In this document: positions 17,634 to 27,200 of the stretch, one piece after another
How positions within the stretch are numbered: position 1 is the first letter of the stretch
Layout of the letters: every line of letters starts with the position of its first letter
Origin: Winogradskyella sp.
GTDB lineage: Bacteria; Bacteroidota; Bacteroidia; Flavobacteriales; Flavobacteriaceae
Assembly (NCBI GenBank): GCA_028383925.1
Contig: JAOEWO010000020.1
Location: 1-43,560, forward strand
Direction: 5' to 3'
DNA: 43,560 nt
Translations under genes and position numbers: made by a program
The notes under the pieces: generated by a model
Told to the model about the DNA's origin: nothing
Database searches by the model: none
What the model saw: the letters and a program-made list of their open reading frames with translations, nothing else

Positions 17634-18137
17634 ATGAAAACAAACAAACTACATAACGTTAAATCAACAGGGTTTAAATTACCAGAAAATTACTTTGATT
17701 CTTTTGATAATCAACTTATTGAACGTTTGAGTAAAGAAGCGCCTATTAATGGTATTACATCTTCAGGCTATAGCGTTCCTGAAGCTTATTTTAATACTGT
17801 TGAAGAGCGCATTATAAGTAAAATAACTAATGATAATAAACCTATTGTACGTTTAAAACCAAGCCCTAAATTTTATTACATTAGTGGTATTGCAGCAAGT
17901 TTTGTCCTATTATTTAGTTTAGTCTTTAACACAAAAAATACCGTTACTATAGACACTATAGACACCGTTGCTATTGAAAGTTATTTATACCAAGAAGACT
18001 ATTCTAACGATGATTTAGCGTCATTATTTAAAGCTGGTGAAATTTCTGAAACTGACTTTATAGATGTGGCAATTAACGAAGAAACTTTAAATCAATACTT
18101 AGAGACCATAGACACTGAAGATCTTTTATTCGATTAA
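17634..18137 (+). CDS. Putative anti-sigma / membrane-anchored regulator with duplicated N-terminal motif
   Basis: A 167-residue protein with one membrane segment (about 81-98, YISGIAASFVLLFSLVF), putting residues 1-80 in the cytoplasm and the acidic tail (about 100-167) in the periplasm. The cytoplasmic part holds a tandem repeat: STGFKLPENYFDSF and onward (11-35) and SSGYSVPEAYFNTV and onward (43-67). They share the G-aromatic-x-hydrophobic-PE-x-YF pattern. Such 'PENYFDxF' motifs recur in flavobacterial proteins encoded after ECF sigma factors. Position and topology suggest an anti-sigma factor, but no ZAS zinc motif is visible, so this is inference. 73 bp after the sigma gene and 55 bp before the Spy-like gene. 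Confidence 0.65.
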   Translation: MKTNKLHNVKSTGFKLPENYFDSFDNQLIERLSKEAPINGITSSGYSVPEAYFNTVEERIISKITNDNKPIVRLKPSPKFYYISGIAASFVLLFSLVFNTKNTVTIDTIDTVAIESYLYQEDYSNDDLASLFKAGEISETDFIDVAINEETLNQYLETIDTEDLLFD

Positions 18138-18192
18138 AAATTATAAAATTTTAAAAATAACACTCAAAAAATTCAAATAAAACCATACTCCT

Positions 18193-18648
18193 ATGAGTAC
18201 AACATTAAAAATAGTCATTATAACTTTATTAGTATCTGGTAGTGTATTTGCCCAGCGACCAGATAGAGAAAAAATTAAAGTTTTAAAAATTGCACATATT
18301 ACTGAAAAACTTGACTTATCAAAGCAGGAAGCTCAGAAATTTTGGCCAGTTTACAATGCTAATGAAGCAGCAGAATACAAGCTTAGGGAGAGATCTAATA
18401 CGATGCGCAAAAAAAAGAAACCAGCAGATTTTACTGAGAGTGAAGCTAAAACACTTTTATTAGAGATGGTAAGTTTAGAAAAAGAAAAAGCAGAATTACA
18501 TTCTAAAATGCTTAATGATTTACTTAAAATTTTACCTGCCAAAAAAATTGTAGCACTCATGCAAGCAGAACGTTCCTTTAAACATAAAATGATTGAAGAA
18601 TTTAAAGAACGGCACTCTGGTGAAAAAGGAATGCATAGAAGAAATTAA
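18193..18648 (+). CDS. Periplasmic Spy/CpxP/CnrX-like sensor protein
   Basis: A 151-residue exported protein, signal peptide 1-20 ending SGSVFAQ. The mature part is nearly all charged helix: ITEKLDLSKQEAQKFWPVYN, then an Arg/Lys-rich middle, then KAELHSKMLNDLLKILPAKKIVALMQAERSFKHKMIEEF. The LDLSxxEAQKFWPVYN pattern and four-helix hairpin layout resemble the Spy/CpxP/CnrX heavy-metal and envelope-stress family (LTxxQ-like repeats). Encoded as third gene after an ECF sigma factor and a putative anti-sigma, it would suit a periplasmic sensor or chaperone. The basic C-terminus ends MHRRN. A terminator starts at the stop codon. Confidence 0.8.
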   Translation: MSTTLKIVIITLLVSGSVFAQRPDREKIKVLKIAHITEKLDLSKQEAQKFWPVYNANEAAEYKLRERSNTMRKKKKPADFTESEAKTLLLEMVSLEKEKAELHSKMLNDLLKILPAKKIVALMQAERSFKHKMIEEFKERHSGEKGMHRRN

Positions 18649-18675
18649 AAAAAGAGCCCATTGGCTCTTTTTTTT
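18647..18675. terminator. Bidirectional terminator between the sigma operon and the Ycf48-like gene
   Basis: Stem GAGCC/GGCTC with loop CATT, flanked by seven A and eight T residues. It overlaps the stop codons of both convergent genes (18648 plus, 18674 minus). Confidence 0.85.
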
Positions 18676-19726
18676 ATCTAAAAATTAACTTACTAATTCT
18701 GCCATTACTTGCAGCATAAGCAATAGAATCATTTAAAAACCGAATGGTATAAAATGAAGCGTCACTTAAATGCAACCAAGAATTACCAGCATCGCTACTA
18801 TAGTCTATACCTTTAAAGCCAACAGCTACTAATTCTTTTCCTTGTTTATTTGGCACATATTGCACACAACTCCTGTAACCAGGACCTTCAGCATTAGCTA
18901 CAACTTGCCACGTTTTGCCACCATCTGTAGTTCTAATTTTATTAGCTATGGTATCGTTAGGTTTGGTATAATCACCGCCAATGGCAAATCCATTATTTTC
19001 ATCATAAAAATCTATTGAGTACATACCTGTAGTAGATATACCTTGTACTATTGGTGTTTCATAAACGTCCCAAGTCTTTCCTTTATTAGGGGAATACATA
19101 ACTCTACTAGACACTCCACCTGTAGCTACCCAAGTATAGTCACCTACTATTTTAATATTGGTATCACTTGCCGCAAATGCTGCTTCTCCATCTTTAGCTT
19201 TTGGTAAATTATTACAATTGAGTTTTACCCAAGTTTCACCTCCATCTCTAGTTATAATAATACTCATACACTCATCTGTTGGGTCACCAATAGCAATACC
19301 TTCTAGGTCGTTCCAAAATTCTATAGAATCATAAAAAGCTTTTGGGTGATTTTCTTTATAAACTAGTTTTAGTGAGTCTTTACTAATCTTATATAATAGT
19401 GTTGGTGAAGAAATACCAAGAACAAAACTCGCTTTATTAGTTACTGCCAACGCTCGAAAATTTGGCACAATAGTATCATGTTTTAGCTCAAAAGTTAAAC
19501 GCGCACTTTCTTCAAATTCATTTTTTAAAATCCCACCAATTTTACCATTAGACAAAGCAAAAGAGCCTAAACCGTTGGCATCTATCTCTAAAGCTCTGAC
19601 ATTTAATAAAGAATCCTCTAACAATGTTATTATCTCAACATTAGAAATATGTTTCGCTTTTAAAGTTGCTTTTGGTTTACAAGAAGTAAATACAACTAAC
19701 AAAAAAGATGCAATAAATAATTTCAT
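18674..19726 (-). CDS. Ycf48/Hcf136-like beta-propeller lipoprotein
   Basis: About 350 residues from the ATG at 19726; a TTG three codons earlier is less likely. MKLFIASFLLVVFTSCKPK is a lipoprotein signal with Cys16 the likely lipidated residue. The body has Asp-box (BNR) repeats of a seven-bladed propeller: ITRDGGETWVKLN, YSPNKGKTWDVYETP, RTTDGGKTWQVVANAEGPG and YSSDAGNSWLHLS. GPGYRSCVQYVPN is typical of Bacteroidota Ycf48-related 'oxidoreductase' annotations, which are not oxidoreductases by sequence. In cyanobacteria Ycf48 helps photosystem II assembly, which cannot apply here. Role unknown, probably a membrane-anchored binding protein. Confidence 0.85.
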   Translation of the reverse strand: MKLFIASFLLVVFTSCKPKATLKAKHISNVEIITLLEDSLLNVRALEIDANGLGSFALSNGKIGGILKNEFEESARLTFELKHDTIVPNFRALAVTNKASFVLGISSPTLLYKISKDSLKLVYKENHPKAFYDSIEFWNDLEGIAIGDPTDECMSIIITRDGGETWVKLNCNNLPKAKDGEAAFAASDTNIKIVGDYTWVATGGVSSRVMYSPNKGKTWDVYETPIVQGISTTGMYSIDFYDENNGFAIGGDYTKPNDTIANKIRTTDGGKTWQVVANAEGPGYRSCVQYVPNKQGKELVAVGFKGIDYSSDAGNSWLHLSDASFYTIRFLNDSIAYAASNGRISKLIFR

Positions 19727-19801
19727 ACAATTCAATTTTCTTTAAAAATAACAATCCTTCATAAATTAACACGAAACCAAGTCAAAAATTAAACTATTCC
19801 G

Positions 19802-19809
19802 TACATTTG
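19802..19809 (+). promoter_or_regulatory. Candidate -7 element (TACATTTG) for the RsmB/NOP gene
   Basis: TACATTTG matches TAnnTTTG, 62 bases before the ATG at 19872, between divergent genes. No TTG at standard spacing. Confidence 0.5.
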
Positions 19810-19871
19810 CACGTTCTTTTTCGCAGAAATAAAAATGCTTTCTAAGAACTAAAAATTGAATACTTAAAAGA

Positions 19872-21092
19872 ATGAGACTACACAGAAACCTATGCTTTGC
19901 CGTAATTGACGGACTACACCTTATTTTTAATGAAGGTGAATATGCAGATAAAGTAATACAACAATTACTTAAACGCGATAAGCGTTGGGGAAGCAGAGAT
20001 CGTGGCTTTGTAGCTGAAACAGTGTACACCATTGTAAGATACCAAAGACTTTATGCAGAAATAGCAGATGTAAAAGCACCATACCATCGCGATAATATTT
20101 GGCGAATTTTTGCAGTTTGGGCAACACTAAAAGGTATAAAATTACCAGACTGGAAATATTTTGCTGACACACCATCTCGAAAAATTAAAGGTCGTTTTGA
20201 TGAGCTTTCTAAAATTAGAAAATTTAAAGAATCTATACCAGATTGGATAGATGAGTTGGGCGTAAAAGAATTAGGTGAAGCCGAGTGGACAAAAGAAATT
20301 GCTAAGCAAAATGAGCAAGCAGATGTTATTCTTAGGGTAAACACTTTAAAAACAACAATAAAAGATTTACAACTAAAGTTAGAATCTGAAGATATTGAAA
20401 CAGACACATTACCAAATCATCCTTCTGCTTTAAAATTAAAAGAACGTGCAAACGTATTTGTAACCGAAGCATTTAAAGATGGCTGGTTCGAAGTACAAGA
20501 TGCCTCATCACAATTAGTTGCAGATTACCTAGATGTAAAACCTGGCATGAAAGTGGTTGATGTCTGCGCTGGTGCTGGTGGCAAAACATTACACTTAGCC
20601 TCTTTAATGGAAAACAAAGGGCAACTTATTGCTATGGATATTTACGAAAGTAAATTAAAAAAACTCAAAATTAGAGCACGTAGAAATGGTGTTCATAATA
20701 TTGAGATGAAAGTTATAGATTCTACAAAACCTATAAAAAAATTGCATGGCAAAGCAGACCGTTTGTTAATTGATGCACCATGTTCTGGACTAGGTGTATT
20801 AAGACGTAACCCAGATGCTAAATGGAAATTACAGCCAGAATTTATTGAAAATATTAAAAAAACACAACTTGAAGTTTTAGAACAATACTCTAAAATGGTA
20901 AAGGCAGGTGGCAAAATGGTTTATGCAACATGCTCTGTACTACCTTCTGAAAATCAGAAACAAGTAGATAAATTCTTAAAATCTGAGGCAGGACAGGAAT
21001 TTACCTTCGTTAAAGACAAAAAGGTTTTAGCACACAAATCTGGTTTCGACGGATTTTATATGGCCCTTTTAGAAAAAAAGACTTCAAAATAG
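19872..21092 (+). CDS. RsmB/NOP family RNA (cytosine-C5) methyltransferase
   Basis: A 406-residue S-adenosylmethionine-dependent rRNA m5C methyltransferase. Residues about 1-150 are a NusB-like helical domain (SRDRGFVAETVYTIVRYQRL). The catalytic domain shows the SAM loop VVDVCAGAGGKTLHLASLM, then DAPCSGLG (Cys304) and YATCSVLPSEN (Cys354). The two cysteines are 50 residues apart, the same spacing as in E. coli RsmB, and serve as product-release and catalytic Cys. The NusB-like N-terminus favours an RsmB-type enzyme (16S C967), but the target nucleotide is inferred. It lies 13 bp before the first endonuclease I gene. Confidence 0.92.
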   Translation: MRLHRNLCFAVIDGLHLIFNEGEYADKVIQQLLKRDKRWGSRDRGFVAETVYTIVRYQRLYAEIADVKAPYHRDNIWRIFAVWATLKGIKLPDWKYFADTPSRKIKGRFDELSKIRKFKESIPDWIDELGVKELGEAEWTKEIAKQNEQADVILRVNTLKTTIKDLQLKLESEDIETDTLPNHPSALKLKERANVFVTEAFKDGWFEVQDASSQLVADYLDVKPGMKVVDVCAGAGGKTLHLASLMENKGQLIAMDIYESKLKKLKIRARRNGVHNIEMKVIDSTKPIKKLHGKADRLLIDAPCSGLGVLRRNPDAKWKLQPEFIENIKKTQLEVLEQYSKMVKAGGKMVYATCSVLPSENQKQVDKFLKSEAGQEFTFVKDKKVLAHKSGFDGFYMALLEKKTSK

Positions 21093-21105
21093 ATAGTTAT
21101 TTAAT

Positions 21106-22950
21106 ATGAAACATTTTTACGTTCTACTCCTTCTCGTCTCTAGTTTTGGTTTTGCACAAATCCCTGCTAGTTACTACGACTATGCAACGGGTACAGGTTA
21201 CACATTAAAAAGTCAGCTCAAAAAAATTATAAATGCTGTTGACGACATAGAAATAAGTAACACTGTAGAACAACTACACCAAGATCAAGGTTACGACGCT
21301 ATAGATGGTTTTATGGCATCTTATGATTTAGATAATTACTACGAAGTTGGTAGTAATACCATACTAGATATGTACTCTGAAAACCCAGCTGGGTCTGACC
21401 CGTACACCTATTCGCCAATAAATGACGAATGCGGAAATTACAATGGTGAAGGCGATTGCTATAATAAAGAACACGTTATACCTGCATCTGTTTTTAATGA
21501 TGCTACACCAATGTATAGCGATGCACACGAACTTATTCCCTCTGATGGAAGAGTAAATGGATTTAGGAGTAATATGCCCTTTGGTGTTGTTGACGATAAC
21601 CAACTAATAAGTCAAAGTGGTATATCTAACCCAACACAAAACGGTTCTAAAGTAGGCAATAATTTAAACAGCGGTTATTCTGCAGGTTATACAGGTGTAG
21701 TTTTTGAACCTATTGACGAATTTAAAGGTGATATAGCCCGTATATATTTTTACTTTGCCACGCGCTACGAAGATCAAATTAATGCATGGTCTTCTTTTGA
21801 TATGTTTGATGGCAGTAACGATAAAGTATTTACAAATACTTTTTTAAGCATCTTATTAACTTGGCATAGTAATGACCCTGTGTCTCAAAAAGAAATTGAC
21901 AGAAATAACAATATTTTTTACAATCATCAAAACAATAGAAACCCGTTTATAGATTTCCCTGAGTATGTAAATCTAATTTGGAGTGTTAATTCTGATACAG
22001 AAAACCCAACAAACCCAACAAACTTAATAGCCTCTAACCCAACAGACAACACAATTAATTTAGATTGGACAGTCGCTACAGATAACCTTGCCGTTACATC
22101 TTACAATGTCTATATTGATGGTGTAATGTCTACAAATGTGTTATCTAACTCAACCCTAATAACAAGCCTAGCACCTGGTACTAATTATTGTTTTACAGTA
22201 AAAGCTTTAGATAATGCTGGCAACCAGTCGGGTTTTAGTAATCAATCTTGCCAAACTACAACCAATAATGGTACAGGTAGTGCAGAGTGTTTAGCAGAAA
22301 CTTTTGAAAACATAGGCAGTGCTTCTAGTCAATATACCAATGTAAATTGGGTAGGCGACAATGGCGGTAATTGGAGCGCAACAGATGCCAGAACAGACCA
22401 AACATTAAATACCAAATCCATAACTATTAGAAATGGGGTATTAACACTACCTACAACTGCTGGCGGAATTGGCGAATTAACCCTAACAACACAGCGTGTT
22501 TTTGGTGGCAGTAGCGGTACATTTAACTTAAATGTAAACGGAAACTTAGTTAGCACCATAGCCTATAGCGATACAGCACAAACACTTACAATACCTAATA
22601 TTAATATAGAAAACAATGTATCTGTTGTTATAGATGGTAATAGCACTACTAGCAATAGAGTTAAGTTTGATGATATATCTTACACTTGTTATTCTGTATT
22701 AAATGTAGACCAGTTTAATAACTCAAGCATTAAACTTTACCCTAATCCTATTAAAAACAACCTAACTGTAAATCTAAAATTAGATACAATTACCACTGTA
22801 GAAATCTACGATCTTTTAGGTAAACGTGTTTTTAAAAGTAATATAAACACAACCAGTAACATTAACTTACAAGAGTTAAAAGCTGGTATTTACATTATAA
22901 AATTAACGCAAAACAACACAAGCATTACCAAAAAAATTATAAAACAGTAA
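21106..22950 (+). CDS. Secreted endonuclease I with FN3 and T9SS sorting domain
   Basis: A 614-residue extracellular nuclease. Signal peptide 1-18 (MKHFYVLLLLVSSFGFAQ). The endonuclease I (EndA/Vvn-like) beta-beta-alpha-metal domain spans about 20-295: YNKEHVIPAS with likely catalytic His123, then DAHELIPSDGRVNGFRSNMPFG and NRNPFIDFPEYVNLIW. A fibronectin type III domain follows (about 303-385), then a jelly-roll-like region (about 393-530). The C-terminus (about 545-614) with KLYPNPIKNNLTVNLK, EIYDLLGKRVF and LKAGIYIIKL is a type A T9SS sorting domain. It should degrade DNA or RNA outside the cell for nutrients or biofilm remodelling. Next to a shorter paralogue (8-bp gap). Confidence 0.93.
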   Translation: MKHFYVLLLLVSSFGFAQIPASYYDYATGTGYTLKSQLKKIINAVDDIEISNTVEQLHQDQGYDAIDGFMASYDLDNYYEVGSNTILDMYSENPAGSDPYTYSPINDECGNYNGEGDCYNKEHVIPASVFNDATPMYSDAHELIPSDGRVNGFRSNMPFGVVDDNQLISQSGISNPTQNGSKVGNNLNSGYSAGYTGVVFEPIDEFKGDIARIYFYFATRYEDQINAWSSFDMFDGSNDKVFTNTFLSILLTWHSNDPVSQKEIDRNNNIFYNHQNNRNPFIDFPEYVNLIWSVNSDTENPTNPTNLIASNPTDNTINLDWTVATDNLAVTSYNVYIDGVMSTNVLSNSTLITSLAPGTNYCFTVKALDNAGNQSGFSNQSCQTTTNNGTGSAECLAETFENIGSASSQYTNVNWVGDNGGNWSATDARTDQTLNTKSITIRNGVLTLPTTAGGIGELTLTTQRVFGGSSGTFNLNVNGNLVSTIAYSDTAQTLTIPNINIENNVSVVIDGNSTTSNRVKFDDISYTCYSVLNVDQFNNSSIKLYPNPIKNNLTVNLKLDTITTVEIYDLLGKRVFKSNINTTSNINLQELKAGIYIIKLTQNNTSITKKIIKQ

Positions 22951-22958
22951 ATCTATTT

Positions 22959-24029
22959 ATGACGTATTTTCACCCCATTCTATTTTTACTCTTTACACTT
23001 ACAAGCTTTGCGCAAGAGCCGTATTACACTAACGGACAAAACAATGTAGATTTTACCTTAACTGGTGAAAATCTATATGATGCCTTACGGTTAAAGATAA
23101 GTAACAACACCAATGCTGCTACTTATACTTATGGAGATGTAAGAGACGATTTTGAAATAATGGATATAGATCTTACAAATTCTAATAACGTTTTATTATT
23201 GTATGGTTTTACAAACACTATTAGTTGTACTGATGGTGTTACAGACAGACGCATAAGAGATAAAGACGATTTTGGTGGTGATAATTGCGAATACAATAGA
23301 GAACATATTTTTGCAAGGTCTAATGCAAATCCTGGTATGGGATCTACTAATAATTCATTTACTGGCATAGTCGCAGATCCACATAATCTTAGAGCTTGCG
23401 ATGTGCAACGGAATGGCGCAAGAGGTAGTAAAAAATTTGGTGCTGGCTCAGGTAATTCGAGTGATGTAGGTAGCGGAGACTGGTACCCAGGTGATGAGTG
23501 GGTAGGAGATGTTGCGCGCACAATGATGTATATGTATGTAAGATATGGTGACCGCTGTTTACCAGACTTAAATGGTTTTGGACCTAAAGAAGGTACAACC
23601 GAAATGCTACAAATATATTTAGAGTGGAATGCTTTAGACCCTGTTTCAGCTATAGAGAATAATCGCAATAACCACCTAGAACTAGTTTATGGTAATCGCA
23701 ATCCGTTTATAGACAACCCATATCTTGCTAAAAGTATTTGGGGTGGAGATGAGGAACCGGCAGATATTTGGGGAATTCTTAATATTACGGATGTTGTAGC
23801 GTCAAATTTTAAAATTACACCTAATCCTGCAAAAGATGTTGTAAACATAACACTACCTAATAACGAAGAAACAAGACTAGAAATTTATACTATTTTAGGT
23901 AAACGTGTTTATGTTAGAAAAGTAAACACCGCTATCTCAATAAACATAAGCAGTTTAAAAACAGGTTTATACATTTTTAAATTTGTACAAAAAAACAAAA
24001 CGATTACAAAAAAACTTGTAGTGAGATAA
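22959..24029 (+). CDS. Second secreted endonuclease I with T9SS sorting domain
   Basis: A 356-residue paralogue of the upstream nuclease. Signal peptide 1-19 (ending TLTSFAQ). The nuclease domain (about 20-270) contains YNREHIFARS with likely catalytic His116, ADPHNLRACDVQRNGARGSKKF with the metal-site Asn, and NRNPFIDNPYLAKSIWG. The C-terminus (about 285-356) with ITPNPAKDVVNITLP, EIYTILGKRVYV and LKTGLYIFKFV is a T9SS type A sorting domain close to that of its neighbour. It lacks the FN3 and jelly-roll modules. The 8-bp gap implies co-transcription. The two nuclease domains are well diverged, so this is an old duplication or independent acquisition. Confidence 0.93.
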   Translation: MTYFHPILFLLFTLTSFAQEPYYTNGQNNVDFTLTGENLYDALRLKISNNTNAATYTYGDVRDDFEIMDIDLTNSNNVLLLYGFTNTISCTDGVTDRRIRDKDDFGGDNCEYNREHIFARSNANPGMGSTNNSFTGIVADPHNLRACDVQRNGARGSKKFGAGSGNSSDVGSGDWYPGDEWVGDVARTMMYMYVRYGDRCLPDLNGFGPKEGTTEMLQIYLEWNALDPVSAIENNRNNHLELVYGNRNPFIDNPYLAKSIWGGDEEPADIWGILNITDVVASNFKITPNPAKDVVNITLPNNEETRLEIYTILGKRVYVRKVNTAISINISSLKTGLYIFKFVQKNKTITKKLVVR

Positions 24030-24244
24030 CTAGATTCTGTAACAGAAAACCTTAATTATAGTCGTTATTTTGAGACTAAATAAACCCGTAAATGACTGAA
24101 TTTCAAAAACATTTACAAAAATTTCAAAATAATATAATTCATAAAAAAAACACCAGTAAAAAGCAAGACCTTGTTTTGTTTAAAACTTGTTGAATACTTC
24201 GCCATATCAGATTTGATTATTTTAGAAAATATCACAAAATCAAT

Positions 24245-24252
24245 TAACTTTG
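24245..24252 (+). promoter_or_regulatory. Candidate -7 element (TAACTTTG) for purL
   Basis: TAACTTTG matches TAnnTTTG, 34 bases before the purL ATG. The 256-base gap 24030-24285 otherwise holds only AT-rich sequence, with a repeated AATTTCAAAA near 24099-24140. I see no riboswitch-like fold or strong terminator there. Confidence 0.5.
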
Positions 24253-24285
24253 TTGTTTAATTTTCACTTCAAATATCTCATATAA

Positions 24286-27200
24286 ATGATTCATTTCTTC
24301 GGAAACCAAAACAGTAACGTATTTGCTGTTCAAGCAACAAAAGAATTATCAACAGAAACCATTTCAAAATTGACGTGGTTATTTGGCAACCAACCTAAAA
24401 TAGAACAAGCATCACTAGATGCTTTTTTTGTTGGCCCAAGAGCTGCGATGATTACACCATGGAGCACCAATGCTGTAGAAATCACCCAAAATATGGGGAT
24501 TTCAGATATTATTAGAATTGAAGAATTTACAGCAGTTTCAGATAACTTCAAAGATTTCGATCCCATGATTTCTGAAAAATATCAAGCTTTACATCAAAAT
24601 ATTTTTAAAATAGATATTCAGCCTGAAGCTATTTTAAATATTGAAGATATTTCAGCATATAACCAACAAGAAGGGTTATCTCTAAGTGCTGATGAAGTAG
24701 ACTATTTAGAAGGTGTTGCTAAAAAAACAGGCCGTCCATTAACAGATTCAGAAGTTTTCGGATTTTCTCAGGTAAATTCTGAGCACTGTCGTCATAAAAT
24801 ATTTAATGGTACCTTTATTATTGATGGAGAAGAAAAAGAAACCTCTCTCTTCAAATTAATAAAAGAGACCTCAAAACAAAACCCAAATACTATAGTTTCT
24901 GCCTATAAAGATAATGTGGCTTTTATAAAAGGCCCAGTTGTTGAACAATTTGCACCCCAACGTGCTGATATACCAGATTATTACACCACAAAAGATTACG
25001 AATCTGTAATTTCTTTGAAAGCAGAAACACATAATTTCCCAACAACAGTAGAGCCTTTTAATGGTGCTGCTACAGGATCTGGTGGAGAAATTAGAGACAG
25101 ACTAGCTGGCGGAAAAGGATCTTTACCTTTAGCTGGTACTGCTGTTTATATGACTTCATATTCGCGTTTAGATGAAGAACGTCCATGGGAAAAGGCATTT
25201 CCAGAGCGTAAATGGTTGTACCAAACACCAATGGATATTTTAATAAAAGCCAGTAACGGAGCGTCAGATTTTGGTAACAAATTTGGGCAACCGCTTATTT
25301 GTGGTTCTGTTTTAACTTTTGAACACCAGGATAAACACGCAAAGATTGGTTACGACAAGGTCATAATGCAAGCTGGTGGTATTGGTTATGGCAAAGCAGA
25401 GCAAGCCCTAAAAGATATTCCAAAAGAAGGTGATAAAATTGTCATCCTTGGTGGTGATAATTATAGAATTGGTATGGGTGGTGCTGCAGTTTCTTCTGCA
25501 GATACTGGTGCTTTAGCTTCTGGTATAGAATTAAATGCTGTGCAACGTTCTAATCCTGAAATGCAAAAACGCGCTGCAAATGCAGTACGTGGTATGGTAG
25601 AAAGCGATGAGAATTTTATAGTATCAATACATGATCATGGTGCTGGCGGACATTTAAATTGTTTATCTGAATTGGTCGAAGATACTGGTGGACATATTAA
25701 TTTAGACAAACTACCTGTTGGTGACCCAACACTTTCTGCTAAAGAAATTATTGGTAACGAATCTCAAGAACGTATGGGATTAGTTATTGCAGAAAAACAT
25801 TTAGACACCTTACACAAAATAGCAGACAGAGAACGTTCACCAATTTACGATGTTGGGGAAGTTACAGGTAAACACCGCTTTACTTTTGAGTCTAAAACTA
25901 ATGGTGACAAACCAATGGATTTAGCTTTAGAAGATATGTTTGGTAGCTCACCAAAAACCATAATGAATGATATTACGGTTAATAAAAAGTATGCTAGTCT
26001 TTCTTATGATACTACTAAATTTTACGACTATTTAGATCAGCTTTTACAGCTCGAAGCCGTAGGTTGTAAAGATTGGTTAACCAATAAAGTAGACCGTTGT
26101 GTTGGCGGAAAAGTTGCCAAACAGCAATGTGTTGGCCCTTTGCAATTGCCATTAAATAACGTAGGTGTTATGGCACTAGATTTTAAAGGTAAAGAAGGGA
26201 TTGCAACAAGTATTGGCCACTCACCTATTTCAGGACTTATTAATCCAGAAGCAGGTAGTCGCAATTCTATTACAGAAGCGTTAACTAATATTATTTGGGC
26301 ACCTTTAAAAGACGGGTTAGAAAGTATTTCTCTTTCTGCAAACTGGATGTGGCCTTGTAAAAACGAAGGTGAAGATGCGCGTTTGTATGAAGCTGTTAAA
26401 GCCATTTCAGAATTTTCTATAGACTTAGGTATTAATGTACCAACAGGAAAGGATTCCCTTTCTATGAAGCAAAAATATCCGGACGGAGATGTAATTTCAC
26501 CTGGTACAGTTATTATCTCTGCTGCAGGAAACTGTAATGATATCACAAACATTATTGAACCTATATTTAAAAAAGATAAAGGTGCTATTTATTATATAAA
26601 CATCTCTCAAGACGCTTATAAACTTGGTGGTAGTTCTTTTGCTCAAATTAATAATAGAATAGGAAACACAACACCTAACGTTAAAAGTGCAGCTTACGTA
26701 AAGACCGTTTTTAATACCATTCAACATTTAATAAAAAACAATCAAATTGTTGCAGGGCACGATGTTGCTTCTGGCGGATTAATTACCACATTACTAGAAT
26801 TGTGTTTTTCAGATAATAACTTAGGTGCAGAATTAGATATTACAAACCTTGGCGAAAAAGAGACTTTTAAAGTCTTATTTGCAGAAAATGCAGGTATTGT
26901 AATTCAGTCTCAAGACGATACTATTGAGTTAGAACTAGCTAAAGCAAACATAGAATTTCATAAAATAGGACAGGTAACAAATAGCGACACACTAAGCGTT
27001 ATTAATAATAATAATGAAGTCTTTACAATGACCGTTTCGCGTTTAAGAGATATGTGGTACAAAACTTCGCTTTTACTAGACCGTAAACAAACAGCAAACG
27101 GACTTGCAGATGCACGTTTTAATAATTATAAAACACAACCATTAAACTATATATTTCCAAGTCATTTTACCGGAAAACTACCTGTTATTTCAAAAGGAAC

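Noticed and set aside
24030..24285. Purine riboswitch upstream of purL
   Set aside because: No purine-aptamer core or terminator-antiterminator pair could be recognised; only AT-rich DNA and a promoter box.
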